From Microbulbifer sp. VAAF005 (lineage in GTDB: Bacteria > Pseudomonadota > Gammaproteobacteria > Pseudomonadales > Cellvibrionaceae), in contig NZ_CP120233.1 of assembly GCF_030012985.1 (NCBI RefSeq), positions 992,001 through 1,056,000 of the forward strand: a stretch of DNA of 64,000 nt. The letters run 5' to 3'. Each line of letters starts with the position of its first letter. The stretch's first letter is position 1. Shown one piece after another: positions 45,259-54,603 of the stretch. A model generated the notes under the pieces. The model had not been told where the DNA came from. It searched no databases and was given only the letters and a program-made list of their open reading frames with translations. A program made the translations under genes and the position numbers.

Positions 45259-45942
45259 ATGAAAACCAAAGCACTTTTTGTAATAATTAGCCTCGTTATA
45301 GCCTCATGTGGATCGATACGTCCGAACAACGCAAGCAATTACCAACAGGACCTTATTACCCCGGAGGAGACAAAGAGCTTTGTTCTCACTGAAAGTAGTA
45401 TCTTCGATGAACCCATGCTAGGCATCGCACTAAAATACGATAACAAGCAATACCCTACCGATATTATTAATGTCTATATATACCCAATCGACAGTATTTC
45501 ATGGGACGATACAGACGAAACAATCTCCATTGAAATGGGCGACATTATAGATGAAATTGACATGGCTATAGAGCAAGGACACTACAAATCCAGATCCGAC
45601 GAGACCATCGAAAACTTCAGCTTTAATACTGGACAAAAGGTTTTCACAGGAAAGAAATCTTCGTTCACCCTCATTAACAAATACGATATTGAGTACTTCT
45701 CAAACAGCTATGTTTTTATTGATAAAGACAAATACATAAAATTTAGAACCAGCTTCGATAGCCAAGCTACCATAGAGTGGAACGGCGACGCTGCCGTTAA
45801 AGAAATATTGCCGGAAATAGTAGTCCCAGGAGAGTCTGAATATATGAAAGACTTGAGGACCGAACACCAGGAAGCTATCACGCAGGACCTGATAAAACTG
45901 CTATTTCAGGGTTCAAACGGTACGAAATCAAATACAGAATAG
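45259..45942 (+). CDS. Lipoprotein of unknown function
   Basis: A 227-residue lipoprotein. Signal MKTKALFVIISLVIASC (lipobox IASC) starts at ATG 45259 after GGGAGAGAGA; upstream codons to 45181 are not part of it. The mature protein is acidic and strand-rich (IINVYIYPIDSISW, FSFNTGQKVFTGKKSSFTLIN). No family recognised. AT-rich and first in a row of orphan genes, so probably horizontally acquired. Confidence 0.75.
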   Translation: MKTKALFVIISLVIASCGSIRPNNASNYQQDLITPEETKSFVLTESSIFDEPMLGIALKYDNKQYPTDIINVYIYPIDSISWDDTDETISIEMGDIIDEIDMAIEQGHYKSRSDETIENFSFNTGQKVFTGKKSSFTLINKYDIEYFSNSYVFIDKDKYIKFRTSFDSQATIEWNGDAAVKEILPEIVVPGESEYMKDLRTEHQEAITQDLIKLLFQGSNGTKSNTE

Positions 45943-46260
45943 GCTTCAAAACCTCAACAAGGTTAACTTCAAACCTTTAAAACAAAATTTTCGACAACAT
46001 TGAAGATATTGATGTGTCGCCAAGCCTCGCAGGTACTAAACCTTTACGGCTAAAGCGACACTCCCTCAATTAACGTTTCCAGTGCCATATCTGCCTGAAC
46101 CTTTTCTTCCGTAGCCCCTGAAATGTATAAATTCACATCCAGACGGCAGGTTTCATTCAGATCACACACCACTTATTGACTAAATTTTCTAGGGGTTGAG
46201 ATACTGCTGGCACTTCCGAGTCTATGATTAAGGAGGCATCCAGTTAAGGAATCTCGACAC
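45943..46260. other. Intergenic stretch with gene remnant
   Basis: This stretch holds the minus-strand coding-like fragment at 46050-46172 and the ribosome site (AAGGAATC) of the next gene. Nothing else supportable. Confidence 0.5.
46050..46172 (-). pseudogene. C-terminal remnant of an unidentified gene
   Basis: On the minus strand a frame of 40 codons from a GTG (after a stop) reads VVCDLNETCRLDVNLYISGA, then TEEKVQADMALETLIEGVSL. The amphipathic pattern and cysteine pair look coded, but no start or upstream part remains. Likely a leftover of a deleted gene; no family assigned. Confidence 0.35.
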
Positions 46261-46824
46261 ATGAGAAAAACGCTGCCTCTAATCCTGTCTCTACTGCTCT
46301 TCGTATTTACTCACGGCGTGCAGGCCAACAATTATGTTACCAAGGACAGTCAAACCACAGCGCCTCCTCTTGGGTGCATCAGTGCAACATCAGTAAAATC
46401 CACTCACACACCGACAGACATTACTGCTGCCGCCAAAACATGCGCAGAAGAGGCCAAATTTGATAATGCTGCTGAGCTCTTAATGATTGCGAGTGCCTTT
46501 GCCTACTTCGATACACAGAGAGTAAGTGACAAAACTGGGCATAATGTACTAAGAGTAATTTTTAATAGGGAATTTGGCTCTCTGCCTGACCAGGATCGTA
46601 CCAAACTATTCTCCAGCATCAACTCTCTTGATAAAGGAGGCGCAAGGAAGCTCGAAGTGTGTACATCCTTAACAGATTCAGAGCCCCCATCCTATATACC
46701 TATCTATATGATTTCCCATGGGTTAAGAAAATTCACGGGAGCTACTGAAGATCCTCTGATAAAAGAATTCGATGCTACCGAAAGCTGGTCAAAATCCATG
46801 GTCTTTATCAAGTGCCGTAGCTAG
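46261..46824 (+). CDS. Secreted protein of unknown function
   Basis: A 187-residue exported protein with signal MRKTLPLILSLLLFVFTHGVQA. The mature part has four cysteines (GCISAT, TCAEEA, VCTSLT, KCRS) and a helical middle (AAELLMIASAFAYFDTQRV). I do not recognise it. It follows an AT-rich spacer; the stop is followed by an AGGTGCT/AGCACCT inverted repeat (46834-46877), possibly a terminator. Confidence 0.7.
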   Translation: MRKTLPLILSLLLFVFTHGVQANNYVTKDSQTTAPPLGCISATSVKSTHTPTDITAAAKTCAEEAKFDNAAELLMIASAFAYFDTQRVSDKTGHNVLRVIFNREFGSLPDQDRTKLFSSINSLDKGGARKLEVCTSLTDSEPPSYIPIYMISHGLRKFTGATEDPLIKEFDATESWSKSMVFIKCRS

Positions 46825-47071
46825 TCAAAGACAAGGTGCTTATATCAGACTCGTCATTGAGTTTGGTGTGAGCACCTAAGACATTGGACCTTCACTCTAA
46901 ATCCGCACAATTACTTTAAATTTATAGTCGCACTCAGGTATTGGAAATCCATCCTCCCTCCGAAGCACCGTACTCACCCCCTCAACTGCTCCCATTATTT
47001 ACCAAATGTTAAATTTCAGGCATGATTCTTATCAAGAAAAAACTCACCTTACAGATCAAACAGAAAGAGCG

Positions 47072-47578
47072 ATGAAAGAGAACGGAACTCTTATTTTATT
47101 TTGTGAAAAGATGGGGGCAGGAAAAAGTACCAAGGCGGTAGAAGTGGCACAAAATACGGGAGCTATCCTTATCTCCGAAAATGAGTGGCTTTCAAATTTA
47201 TACCCTCGTGAGATTTGCTCACTCTCAAACTACATAGAATATTCTGCAAGGTTAAAATCAATAATCAAGCCTCATATCCAGAATATTTTAAAGCATGGCA
47301 CCTCTGTAATACTGGACTTTCCAGGTAATACAAGAAGACAACGATCCTGGTTCAAAGAGATACTTCAGGATAATTTCTTTCCCCATCAATTAATTTACTT
47401 GAAAGCAGAGGATGAATTATGCTTACAGCGTATCACCCAAAGACAAAAATCACACCCTGAAAGAGCCACCTTTGATAATCCAGAGACCTTCAAACAAGTT
47501 AATCAGTACTTTGAAGAACCAACCTTATCAGAGAGGTTCAATATTGAGGTGATCGAGCAAAGAGAAATAAGTAAGTAA
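47072..47578 (+). CDS. P-loop kinase-like ATPase
   Basis: A 168-residue cytoplasmic protein with a Walker A GAGKST preceded by a strand (LILFCEKMGAGKST) and a likely Walker B in SVILDFPGNTRRQR. The later segment ELCLQRITQRQKSHPERA is the arginine-rich lid of zeta-toxin and AAA_33-type nucleotide or sugar kinases. ATG 47072 follows AGAAAGAG; the frame from 47006 is longer but without a site. No antitoxin partner is seen next to it, so it need not be a toxin. Confidence 0.75.
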   Translation: MKENGTLILFCEKMGAGKSTKAVEVAQNTGAILISENEWLSNLYPREICSLSNYIEYSARLKSIIKPHIQNILKHGTSVILDFPGNTRRQRSWFKEILQDNFFPHQLIYLKAEDELCLQRITQRQKSHPERATFDNPETFKQVNQYFEEPTLSERFNIEVIEQREISK

Positions 47579-47702
47579 CTATTCTCTGAGTATGAGCACA
47601 CTTGAGTACACTTAAAAAGAAAGTCTCTATTGAATCCGACTTTAAACAAAGAAAATATGTTATCCTTTTTATGCTGTTTTTACCTTATGATACAAAGAGT
47701 TT

Positions 47703-48293
47703 ATGTCATCAGAAACACTATCAAAATCATGGTCCCGTATTCATATCTGGTTAAAAAAGAATGCCCCACAAATCTATGATGCTTTAAATCCGCCCGCTAC
47801 TGGGACCGAAATAGAAAAGCTAGAGTCCGTTATTGGTTATAAACTGCCCCGCGATTTATATGAGCTTTATAAAATTCATAATGGCATAAAATCAAGTGCT
47901 ATTGCTAACTTAGTCTATGGGCTTCAATTTCTTCCTATCTCTGATGTAATTACCAATATTGAACTACAGCTTCACTATGGAAAGCTGCCATTAAAACATG
48001 CAGACCCCGGAATTAAGTCAGACTCTTTTGATTTCAGCACTAAACGAATACCGATTGGTGATGATTGCAGTACATGTACACTCTATGTTGACCTAGAAGC
48101 AGATAAGAATGGTAGCAATGGGCAAATTGTTCTGCTTGAGTACGACTCCAAATCAGCTTTCTTACGCAGTCCATCCATCACTAATATGTATTCTCAATTT
48201 GCTAGTGACCTTGAGTCAGGTAAATATGCTCTTGAGGAAGGTGCCAAAGAGGATGGGATTGATTTTCTCGAAATGAAAAAAGAGCCTAACTAA
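47703..48293 (+). CDS. SMI1/KNR4 family protein
   Basis: A 196-residue cytoplasmic protein with the SMI1/KNR4 pattern: ATGTEIEKLESVIGYKLP, then RDLYELYKIHNG, LQFLPISDVI, IPIGDDCSTCTLYVD and a final helix. Bacterial SUKH-superfamily members are often immunity proteins of polymorphic toxins. No cognate toxin gene lies nearby, so it is an orphan here. Start ATG 47703. Confidence 0.85.
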   Translation: MSSETLSKSWSRIHIWLKKNAPQIYDALNPPATGTEIEKLESVIGYKLPRDLYELYKIHNGIKSSAIANLVYGLQFLPISDVITNIELQLHYGKLPLKHADPGIKSDSFDFSTKRIPIGDDCSTCTLYVDLEADKNGSNGQIVLLEYDSKSAFLRSPSITNMYSQFASDLESGKYALEEGAKEDGIDFLEMKKEPN

Positions 48294-48300
48294 GATCGTA

Positions 48301-48375
48301 GCAGGGGCACCTTATACCCCTGCAACCTACTACTGGATTTACAGTGATGGAAGCCAGTCACCCCCCTTGGCTTCC
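48301..48375 (+). terminator. Two hairpins after the SMI1/KNR4 gene
   Basis: GCAGGGG/CCCCTGC (48301-48323) is followed by GGAAGCCA/TGGCTTCC (48349-48375). Neither has a strong T-run. Together they are the likely end of the island transcript. Confidence 0.5.
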
Positions 48376-48531
48376 AGAACTTCTTACCGCCCCACATTTT
48401 TCGACTGCCCAGTTCTTTCTCCTAAGAGGAGGTGAATGACTCTCTTTGCGCTAGGTCAAGCTGCAAGAGCAAAGTGTTGCCAAATCAATTATTTCGACTA
48501 TTATAGAAATATAGAAATTTTGAGGTAACTC

Positions 48532-49254
48532 ATGATGCTACCGAACCACACCCCCAGCAATATTCTTAATCACCTGGCGGACTCTCCTCCCAGTAGTGAA
48601 CCCACCAAGATTCTAGTGTTGTACGGATCCTTAAGGCCCAATTCCTATTCCCGCTTACTAGCCAACCAAGCTGTTGAAATATTGCAGCATTTTGGTGCAG
48701 ATGTACGCTTATTTGACCCCGTTGACCTGCCCCTATATGACGGCGTCAGCCAGGATCACCCAAAGGTTCAACAGCTTCGTGAATGGTCTGCCTGGAGCCA
48801 AGGTCAAGTGTGGGTCAGCCCAGAAATACACGGAAATATTTCTGCCGTTTTCAAAAACCAGATCGACTGGTTGCCGCTAGACCAATCAGCGAGCCGGGCA
48901 ACCCAGGGGAAAACCCTGGCAGTCATGCAAATTTCCGGCGGCTCCCAATCATTTAATACAGTCAACAGCCTGAGGGTTCTCGGCCGCTGGATGCGTATGT
49001 TCACGATTCCCAATCAATCCTCTATTGCCAAGGCATGGCAGGAATTTGATAACCGGGGGCAACTTAAGGACTCTCCATTTAGAGACCGAGTGATCGACGT
49101 TCTGGAAGAGCTTGTTAAGACTACTGTGCTGATGCGTAACCAAGGTGACTACCTGACCGAGCGGTATAGCGAGAACAAAGCGCAGCAACCGGCATCCACA
49201 ATGGCCTCAATTGAGACTTTAATGACGGAAAGCGGTGTCGCCGAACCCTGCTGA
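48532..49254 (+). CDS. ArsH-like NADPH-dependent FMN reductase
   Basis: A 240-residue flavoprotein. It shows the FMN-reductase phosphate loop [15 protein letters not shown], then [19 protein letters not shown], the loop [23 protein letters not shown], and [20 protein letters not shown]. This arrangement with the central WVSPE-x-HG is that of ArsH proteins, which reduce azo dyes, quinones or organoarsenicals. No other ars genes are nearby, so arsenic function is not implied by context. Starts at either of two adjacent ATGs after GAGGTAA. Confidence 0.88.
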   Translation: MMLPNHTPSNILNHLADSPPSSEPTKILVLYGSLRPNSYSRLLANQAVEILQHFGADVRLFDPVDLPLYDGVSQDHPKVQQLREWSAWSQGQVWVSPEIHGNISAVFKNQIDWLPLDQSASRATQGKTLAVMQISGGSQSFNTVNSLRVLGRWMRMFTIPNQSSIAKAWQEFDNRGQLKDSPFRDRVIDVLEELVKTTVLMRNQGDYLTERYSENKAQQPASTMASIETLMTESGVAEPC

Positions 49255-49353
49255 GGATGCTGACATTTCCCCTTTAAAGGTCCACATTTAGCAAGGGCCC
49301 ACGCTTGGCTGAGGGCCCAGATCTGATAGGAACTCTGATAAGGATACTCATCA

Positions 49354-50304
49354 ATGAGCTTCTCCCTGGACCCAGACTTTTCTACCGCCCTCAGCAAATT
49401 CGGTGACTTGCTGGATACCCTTGCTGCAGCACCTATTGGGGACGTGGAAACTCGCCGCAGGAATGGCGAAGTAGTCACCCAGGCACTATTTCTGGGACAC
49501 AGCTTTCCCCCAGGTGTGTCCTTCCGGGACTTCGCAATCAAAAGCGCGGATCAAGATGAGATACAGTTGCGCTGGTATCAAAAGACGAATAGCAATCCAG
49601 GGTCAGCTATTTTCTATATTCATGGGGGCGGGCTTATCTGCCACGATATCTCGCGCTACGAGTTGGTTGTTGCTAATTATGTGGCCGCCAGTGGTGTCCC
49701 CTTCCTCTCAGTAAACTACCGGAAAGCCCCAGAATTCCCCTACCCTAAACCGATTGATGATTGTTATCGAGCATTTATCTGGCTTGTACAACACGCACAG
49801 GAGCTCTCCGTTGATCCAGTGCGAATTGGCATTATGGGAGATAGTGCTGGAGGTGGGCTGGCCGCAGCCCTGACAATTATGGCTCGCGACAAGAAAGGTC
49901 CGCCTCTGGCACGACAAATATTGTTATACCCAATGCTGGATGACAGGACGGTTACTCCCGACCCCTTATTATTGCCATTTATTACTTGGACCTACGAAGA
50001 CAACCTCACAGGCTGGACCGCTTACCTGGGCAACCAGGTAGGTAGTCCCACCGTCAGTCCTCACGCGGCTCCGGCGCGCCTGTTAGATGCCAAAGGGTTG
50101 CCCCCCGCATTTATCGACGTTGGCGAACTGGATATTTTTCGCGATGAAGATATTCAATACGCGCGCCTACTTACCGATGCCGGTGTGAGTACAGAGCTAC
50201 ATGTTCGGCCCGGCGTGATTCACTCTTGGGAACTTTTTGCCCCAGATATTCCTGTCTCACAGCGAGCTTTTACAGATCGTATACGGATCATACAGGAAAT
50301 CTAA
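49354..50304 (+). CDS. HSL-family alpha/beta hydrolase (esterase/lipase)
   Basis: A 316-residue esterase of the hormone-sensitive lipase family: the oxyanion HGGG in FYIHGGGLICHD, the nucleophile elbow GDSAGGGLAAALT, the Asp region in DVGELDIFRDE and the His in PGVIHSWELF. Full length without a signal peptide. It is followed by an amidohydrolase gene after 21 bases and preceded by the ArsH-like gene, so the three may form a catabolic unit; the substrate is unknown. Confidence 0.9.
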   Translation: MSFSLDPDFSTALSKFGDLLDTLAAAPIGDVETRRRNGEVVTQALFLGHSFPPGVSFRDFAIKSADQDEIQLRWYQKTNSNPGSAIFYIHGGGLICHDISRYELVVANYVAASGVPFLSVNYRKAPEFPYPKPIDDCYRAFIWLVQHAQELSVDPVRIGIMGDSAGGGLAAALTIMARDKKGPPLARQILLYPMLDDRTVTPDPLLLPFITWTYEDNLTGWTAYLGNQVGSPTVSPHAAPARLLDAKGLPPAFIDVGELDIFRDEDIQYARLLTDAGVSTELHVRPGVIHSWELFAPDIPVSQRAFTDRIRIIQEI

Positions 50305-50325
50305 ACCAGCCTGGCGGGCCAGACC

Positions 50326-51087
50326 ATGAGAGCGCAGAAGCTGCAAATTTTTGATAGCCACTTCCACATCATTAACCCCCAATTCCCCTTGTTCCCAAAT
50401 CACGGTTACTTGCCGCCAGCATTTACCTTGGACGACTACCGGCGCGAGTTACAAAATTACCAGCTTGTGGGTGGCGCAGTGGTTTCCGGCTCATTCCAGA
50501 GGCAAGACCAAGCCTACCTTATTGATGCCCTGGCGAAGCTGGGCGAAAACTATGTTGGGGTAACCCAGCTATCCGCAAATACTCCCGACACCGTCATTTT
50601 GTCACTTCACAAGCACGGGGTTAGAGCTTTGCGCTTTAATCTGGTACGGGGCAGCTCGGAGCAAGTGGATTGCCTCGACAGCTTGGCTCGACGTGTATTT
50701 GAACTGGCCGGTTGGCACGTCGAGCTTTACATTGAGTCATCTGCGCTGGACCGTCTCTATAACAAGCTAATCGCGCTGCCGGCACTCTCTATAGATCATA
50801 TGGGGCTCAGTAAGCGTGGCTTTCCCACCATACTCAAGTTGGCAGAAAAAGGGGTTAAGGTAAAAGCGAGCGGCTTCGGCCGCCTGGACTTCGATCCAGC
50901 AGTGGCAGTACTCGAACTCTGCCAAGCCAACCCCAGCTGTCTGATGTTCGGCTCTGATCTTCCCTCCACTCGAGCACCCCGCCCTTTCAAGCCTGAAGAC
51001 ATTTTGTTAATTCACGACAGTCTCGATGAGTCACTAGCAGAAAAAGTCCTGGTGAAAAACGCTTTTCAGTTTTACTTAAAAAAGTAA
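50326..51087 (+). CDS. Amidohydrolase-2 family protein
   Basis: A 253-residue TIM-barrel metal hydrolase. It shows the metal-binding IFDSHFHIINPQFP at the start, SIDHMGLSKRG in the middle and FGSDLPSTRAPRPF near the C-terminal end, the usual sites of the PDC-hydrolase-like/TatD-neighbour amidohydrolase 2 family. It probably hydrolyses a lactone or cyclic amide. Closely follows the HSL esterase, so likely co-transcribed. Confidence 0.88.
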   Translation: MRAQKLQIFDSHFHIINPQFPLFPNHGYLPPAFTLDDYRRELQNYQLVGGAVVSGSFQRQDQAYLIDALAKLGENYVGVTQLSANTPDTVILSLHKHGVRALRFNLVRGSSEQVDCLDSLARRVFELAGWHVELYIESSALDRLYNKLIALPALSIDHMGLSKRGFPTILKLAEKGVKVKASGFGRLDFDPAVAVLELCQANPSCLMFGSDLPSTRAPRPFKPEDILLIHDSLDESLAEKVLVKNAFQFYLKK

Positions 51088-51088
51088 T

Positions 51089-51155
51089 AGCGTAATGAGG
51101 CAATTTCAGGAACTGAGTTCTAATACAGATGTCACTCATTACGCTGTAATTTTTT
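51089..51155 (+). terminator. Structured terminator after the amidohydrolase gene
   Basis: An 11-bp perfect stem AGCGTAATGAG (51089-51099)/CTCATTACGCT (51135-51145) encloses a smaller GAAC/GTTC hairpin and is followed by a six-T run (51150-51155). It begins two bases after the stop codon. Confidence 0.85.
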
Positions 51156-51339
51156 AGAAGCGTACAATGTGACTTAATCAGTGCACTTCTCCGCGCCCGC
51201 TCGATTCCTGTCATAGCGCTGTAATCTCGGGACATCGATTTGCTTTACAAATTACTGGTAATTAATACATGCCGATTGTAGGATGCGCCGAAAATTCGAG
51301 GTCGCCAAAAACCTGGGAAATACAGTGCAGGAGGTTGTA

Positions 51340-51939
51340 GTGAAAGGACTGGTAACGGTTATTTTTTTCCTATTAATGCTATCCGGGTGTACCGGTATTG
51401 GCACCAAGCCCCTGGGGGAAAACGATGTAACACTCGGTGTAGATACTGAGCAGACAATTAAAGAAAAGCTCGGCAAACCCTATGAAAAAGGCGTATTTGT
51501 AAAAAACAATCAACAAGTTTTAACACTCGCTTATGCCTACCCCACTACTGGTAAAAAGGCGGTTAGCGAAAATATTAGCGGTACCCGCAATCAGGGCTTC
51601 TACTTTTACAATGATAAATTAGTCGGACAGGATTTTGTCAGCTCTCTCGCCGAAGATTCTACTGACTTTGATGAGTCAAAAGTACCACTTATCAGTGAAG
51701 GCCAAACCAGTATTCTCGAAGCGCTGGATCTACTGGGTAAACCTTCCGGTGAGTACCAGTACCCTTTGATCAGCAATAAGTCCGAGAAAGCCAAAGTTTA
51801 TATGTATAGCCAGACCAATAAGGCTATTTTCCAACCGGCTTCTTATCAAAAAGTACTAATTCTTAGTTACAACACAAATGGCATCATCACGAATGTGAAT
51901 TTTGCAGAAATAGGCAATAAAGATTTAAGCGAGCAGTAA
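51340..51939 (+). CDS. Lipoprotein of unknown function
   Basis: A 199-residue lipoprotein. GTG 51340, seven bases after GGAGG, gives signal VKGLVTVIFFLLMLSGC (lipobox LSGC); the upstream ATG (51283) adds a charged extension. The mature part has GVDTEQTIKEKLGKPYEKGVF, similar in plan to SmpA/OmlA lipoproteins (a pattern of linking helix then KxGxP), then strand repeats. Family not certain. Its 3' end overlaps the convergent MFS gene by 15 bases. Confidence 0.7.
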   Translation: MKGLVTVIFFLLMLSGCTGIGTKPLGENDVTLGVDTEQTIKEKLGKPYEKGVFVKNNQQVLTLAYAYPTTGKKAVSENISGTRNQGFYFYNDKLVGQDFVSSLAEDSTDFDESKVPLISEGQTSILEALDLLGKPSGEYQYPLISNKSEKAKVYMYSQTNKAIFQPASYQKVLILSYNTNGIITNVNFAEIGNKDLSEQ

Positions 51940-53334
51940 ACTACTTTTCCGATAGGGGGGCTTATCCTCAGGCTTCCCTGAAACAAATAACAGACACACT
52001 ACCAACCCCACCATAGCTAGATAGGCATTTACCGTAAAAGCACGATCGATCCCCGTAGAAATATTGGGAGCCATTGCCACAATTGTTGTATTCATACCCA
52101 AGCCTATTGCCCCTCCACCAATCTGGAACATATAGAGAATTGCTCCTGCCAAGCTCGCTCGCTCTGGCGCAACAACCGTAATCGCAGCGGTGGTGATGGC
52201 AGAGTAAAAAAGACCAATGCCCGCCCCGAGAACCACCAGCCCCGGTATCATCTGTACAAAAGTTGTTTCTTTATGCAGGTGAGAAAGCATAAACATACCG
52301 ATGCACATGGCAATAGTACCTGATGAGACGATGGTTTTTGCCCCTACAGTTTCGTATAGCCCACCGGCAATAAAAGACACCAAACCAAATGAGACCATCA
52401 TAGGAAGCAGACCCATCCCCGAAAACATCGCCGAATGATTGTGAACCTTACTCAAATACTGAGGAACGTATACCAATGCAGCAAAGAACACGACAGACAG
52501 TAATAAAGTGGCAATTCCTGCAGCAAAAAAACCATGATTTGTAGCAACATCTACGGGAATTAATGCATCCCTGCCCACATGGCGCTCCACCAGGATAAAT
52601 GCCCCCATAAAGAGAAAGGTGGCCAAGGCTAAGGCAATAATCATCGGGTTTTTAAAGCCGATATCCACGACTAAATCCAGTGCCAACAGTAAACAAAACA
52701 GCGATGAAGTAAGGGTAATTACACCACCGTAGTCAATACGCTCTGTGACATTCTCCGGCGTATCATCCGGGATAACTTTCCAGCAGACAAAAAATGCCAA
52801 TGCAGCCACCGGTAAGTTAATGAAGAATATCCAACGCCAGCTTAGTAAATCCGTAAGAATGCCCCCCAATACCGGGCCAATCGCATTTGCAGCGGCGCAC
52901 ATACCCATCACCAAACCTCCCGCAAATCCCGAGCGGTCTTCCGGCAACATACCGTAAATCAACCCCAGGATTGCCGGCCACATAAGGGCGCTGCCGATGC
53001 CCATTAGCCCCCTCGCTGCCAGCAGCATTGGGATATTGGTGGCTATACCACCGAGAAGGGAAAAAAATGCAAACGCGGCCATGCCAATAAAGAAAATCTT
53101 ACGCCGGCCAAGCATATCCGCCAGGCGCCCACCTGAGATTAGCAGCACGCCAAAAGCCAAGGTATAGCCATTAATAATCCACTGGGTAGTGGTGATGTCG
53201 GAGTTGAAGTCTTTTTCAATGGCAGGAATTGCCACAGAAAATGCCGTGAGATCATTCCCGATCAGAAATATTGCCAAACTCAGGGCAAATAACCCCAATA
53301 CCTGGGTTCTGGTCAGTTTAGTTTTTTCGCCTGC
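51925..53334 (-). CDS. DHA2-type MFS multidrug exporter
   Basis: A membrane transporter of about 469 residues with 14 helices, as in the EmrB/QacA group. The conserved loop-2/3 motif GGRLADMLGRRKIF and the motif RWIFFINLPVAALAFF are seen. The chosen start is ATG 53334, because the 16-codon upstream extension opens with TTG (53382). Such pumps export hydrophobic toxins with protons. No regulator sits next to it except the LacI gene further upstream. Confidence 0.85.
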   Translation of the reverse strand, partial: AGEKTKLTRTQVLGLFALSLAIFLIGNDLTAFSVAIPAIEKDFNSDITTTQWIINGYTLAFGVLLISGGRLADMLGRRKIFFIGMAAFAFFSLLGGIATNIPMLLAARGLMGIGSALMWPAILGLIYGMLPEDRSGFAGGLVMGMCAAANAIGPVLGGILTDLLSWRWIFFINLPVAALAFFVCWKVIPDDTPENVTERIDYGGVITLTSSLFCLLLALDLVVDIGFKNPMIIALALATFLFMGAFILVERHVGRDALIPVDVATNHGFFAAGIATLLLSVVFFAALVYVPQYLSKVHNHSAMFSGMGLLPMMVSFGLVSFIAGGLYETVGAKTIVSSGTIAMCIGMFMLSHLHKETTFVQMIPGLVVLGAGIGLFYSAITTAAITVVAPERASLAGAILYMFQIGGGAIGLGMNTTIVAMAPNISTGIDRAFTVNAYLAMVGLVVCLLFVSGKPEDKPPYRKSSLLLA

Positions 53335-53452
53335 CATGCTTTGAGTCCAGCCACAGAGATCAGTTTTACAATTGTGGCTCAATCTCTGTGAACGGCAGGG
53401 ACACTAGCTTTGCTCCTCATGGCGAACAAGAACAGAGGTGCGAGGGAGCTAC

Positions 53453-54532
53453 CTAGCCGTCGCCCTGCCCATCCTGAAAGAATTCCTCTACAGGCTGGTA
53501 ATCCGGATTGGCGCCACAAGAACCTCGCACTACCAACTCTGTGGGCAGCACAGCAGGCTCCGCCGATTGCCCGGAGAGAAGTTGCATCATCTTCTCCACC
53601 ATCAGTTCCCCACCCCGGTGGATACTCTGGCGTATGGTGGTCAACGGAGGGGTATAAAATGGAGCAATCGGAATATCATCAAAGCCAACGATGCCAACAT
53701 CTTCAGGTACCTTGTGGCCACTGGCCTGCAACGCTTTGATCGCCCCCATGGCAATACTGTCGCTGGCAGCAAAGATGCCATCGAAACTACGCCCTTCCCG
53801 TTCAACCAACTCGACAATGGATTGATAACCACTTTCGCTGGAAAAGCCTGCTGCCAACTGCCTGATAGAACCCGACAGACCGGCCCCATCGAGGGCCACA
53901 CAGTACCCCTCATAGCGCCCATTAACCTCAGGGTGCGCGGTATCGCCCAGAAAGAGAATACGCTGCCGACCCAAATTCAGAAGATGTTCTGTGGCCTGAC
54001 GCCCACCCATTTGATTGTCACTACTGACGATGCAATATTCGGCCCCCTGCCTTGAGGTCCCTCCCCAGACAACAAGAGGGTCCCCCTGCTGCTGCAGATC
54101 ACGAAGTGGGGTATCGTCCACCCCCTGGCCAATCACAATAACGCCATCAGCCCGCCTGGAGCTCATCAGATAAGAATGCCAATCCGAGCGGCTGGTGATA
54201 CTGCTGGAAAACAGTAAATCGTATTTATGCACCGCGAGGCGATCAGCAATTGAACCAATCATATCGATCATAAATGGATCAGAAAATGTCTGGCCGCCAC
54301 TGCGCCCCGTATTAATCACAACCGAAATTGTATGGCTGCGTTGCAGGCGTAAGTTTCGCGCGCTCTCATTGATTTTGTAATTCATGGAGCTCGCGATTTT
54401 TTGAATACGTTCGCGAGTCTTTTCGTTAATCAATGGATTATCGTTCAGCGCTCGCGAAACAGTAGATTCAGAAACTCCCGCCAACCGAGCAATATCGGAC
54501 ATGGAAACGGGAGAGGAGGACCCCTTGGGCAT
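53453..54532 (-). CDS. LacI-family sugar-responsive repressor
   Basis: A repressor of about 359 residues. The HTH/hinge reads VSMSDIARLAGVSESTVSRAL, then RERIQKIASSMNYKINESARNL. The periplasmic-binding-type effector domain follows (HTISVVINTGRS to EDVGIVGFDDIPIAPFYTPPLTTI). GTG 54544 is an alternative start. It lies in the gene group for disaccharide phosphorylase, and 16-bp palindromes with a CG centre upstream of that gene match LacI operators. Confidence 0.9.
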   Translation of the reverse strand: MPKGSSSPVSMSDIARLAGVSESTVSRALNDNPLINEKTRERIQKIASSMNYKINESARNLRLQRSHTISVVINTGRSGGQTFSDPFMIDMIGSIADRLAVHKYDLLFSSSITSRSDWHSYLMSSRRADGVIVIGQGVDDTPLRDLQQQGDPLVVWGGTSRQGAEYCIVSSDNQMGGRQATEHLLNLGRQRILFLGDTAHPEVNGRYEGYCVALDGAGLSGSIRQLAAGFSSESGYQSIVELVEREGRSFDGIFAASDSIAMGAIKALQASGHKVPEDVGIVGFDDIPIAPFYTPPLTTIRQSIHRGGELMVEKMMQLLSGQSAEPAVLPTELVVRGSCGANPDYQPVEEFFQDGQGDG

Positions 54533-54603
54533 GGCGTACTTCACCTTGTTCGCGGGAAAAATGCCATCTTAGGCCCGTCGCCCAAGTTTGTAAAACCACC
54601 CTG

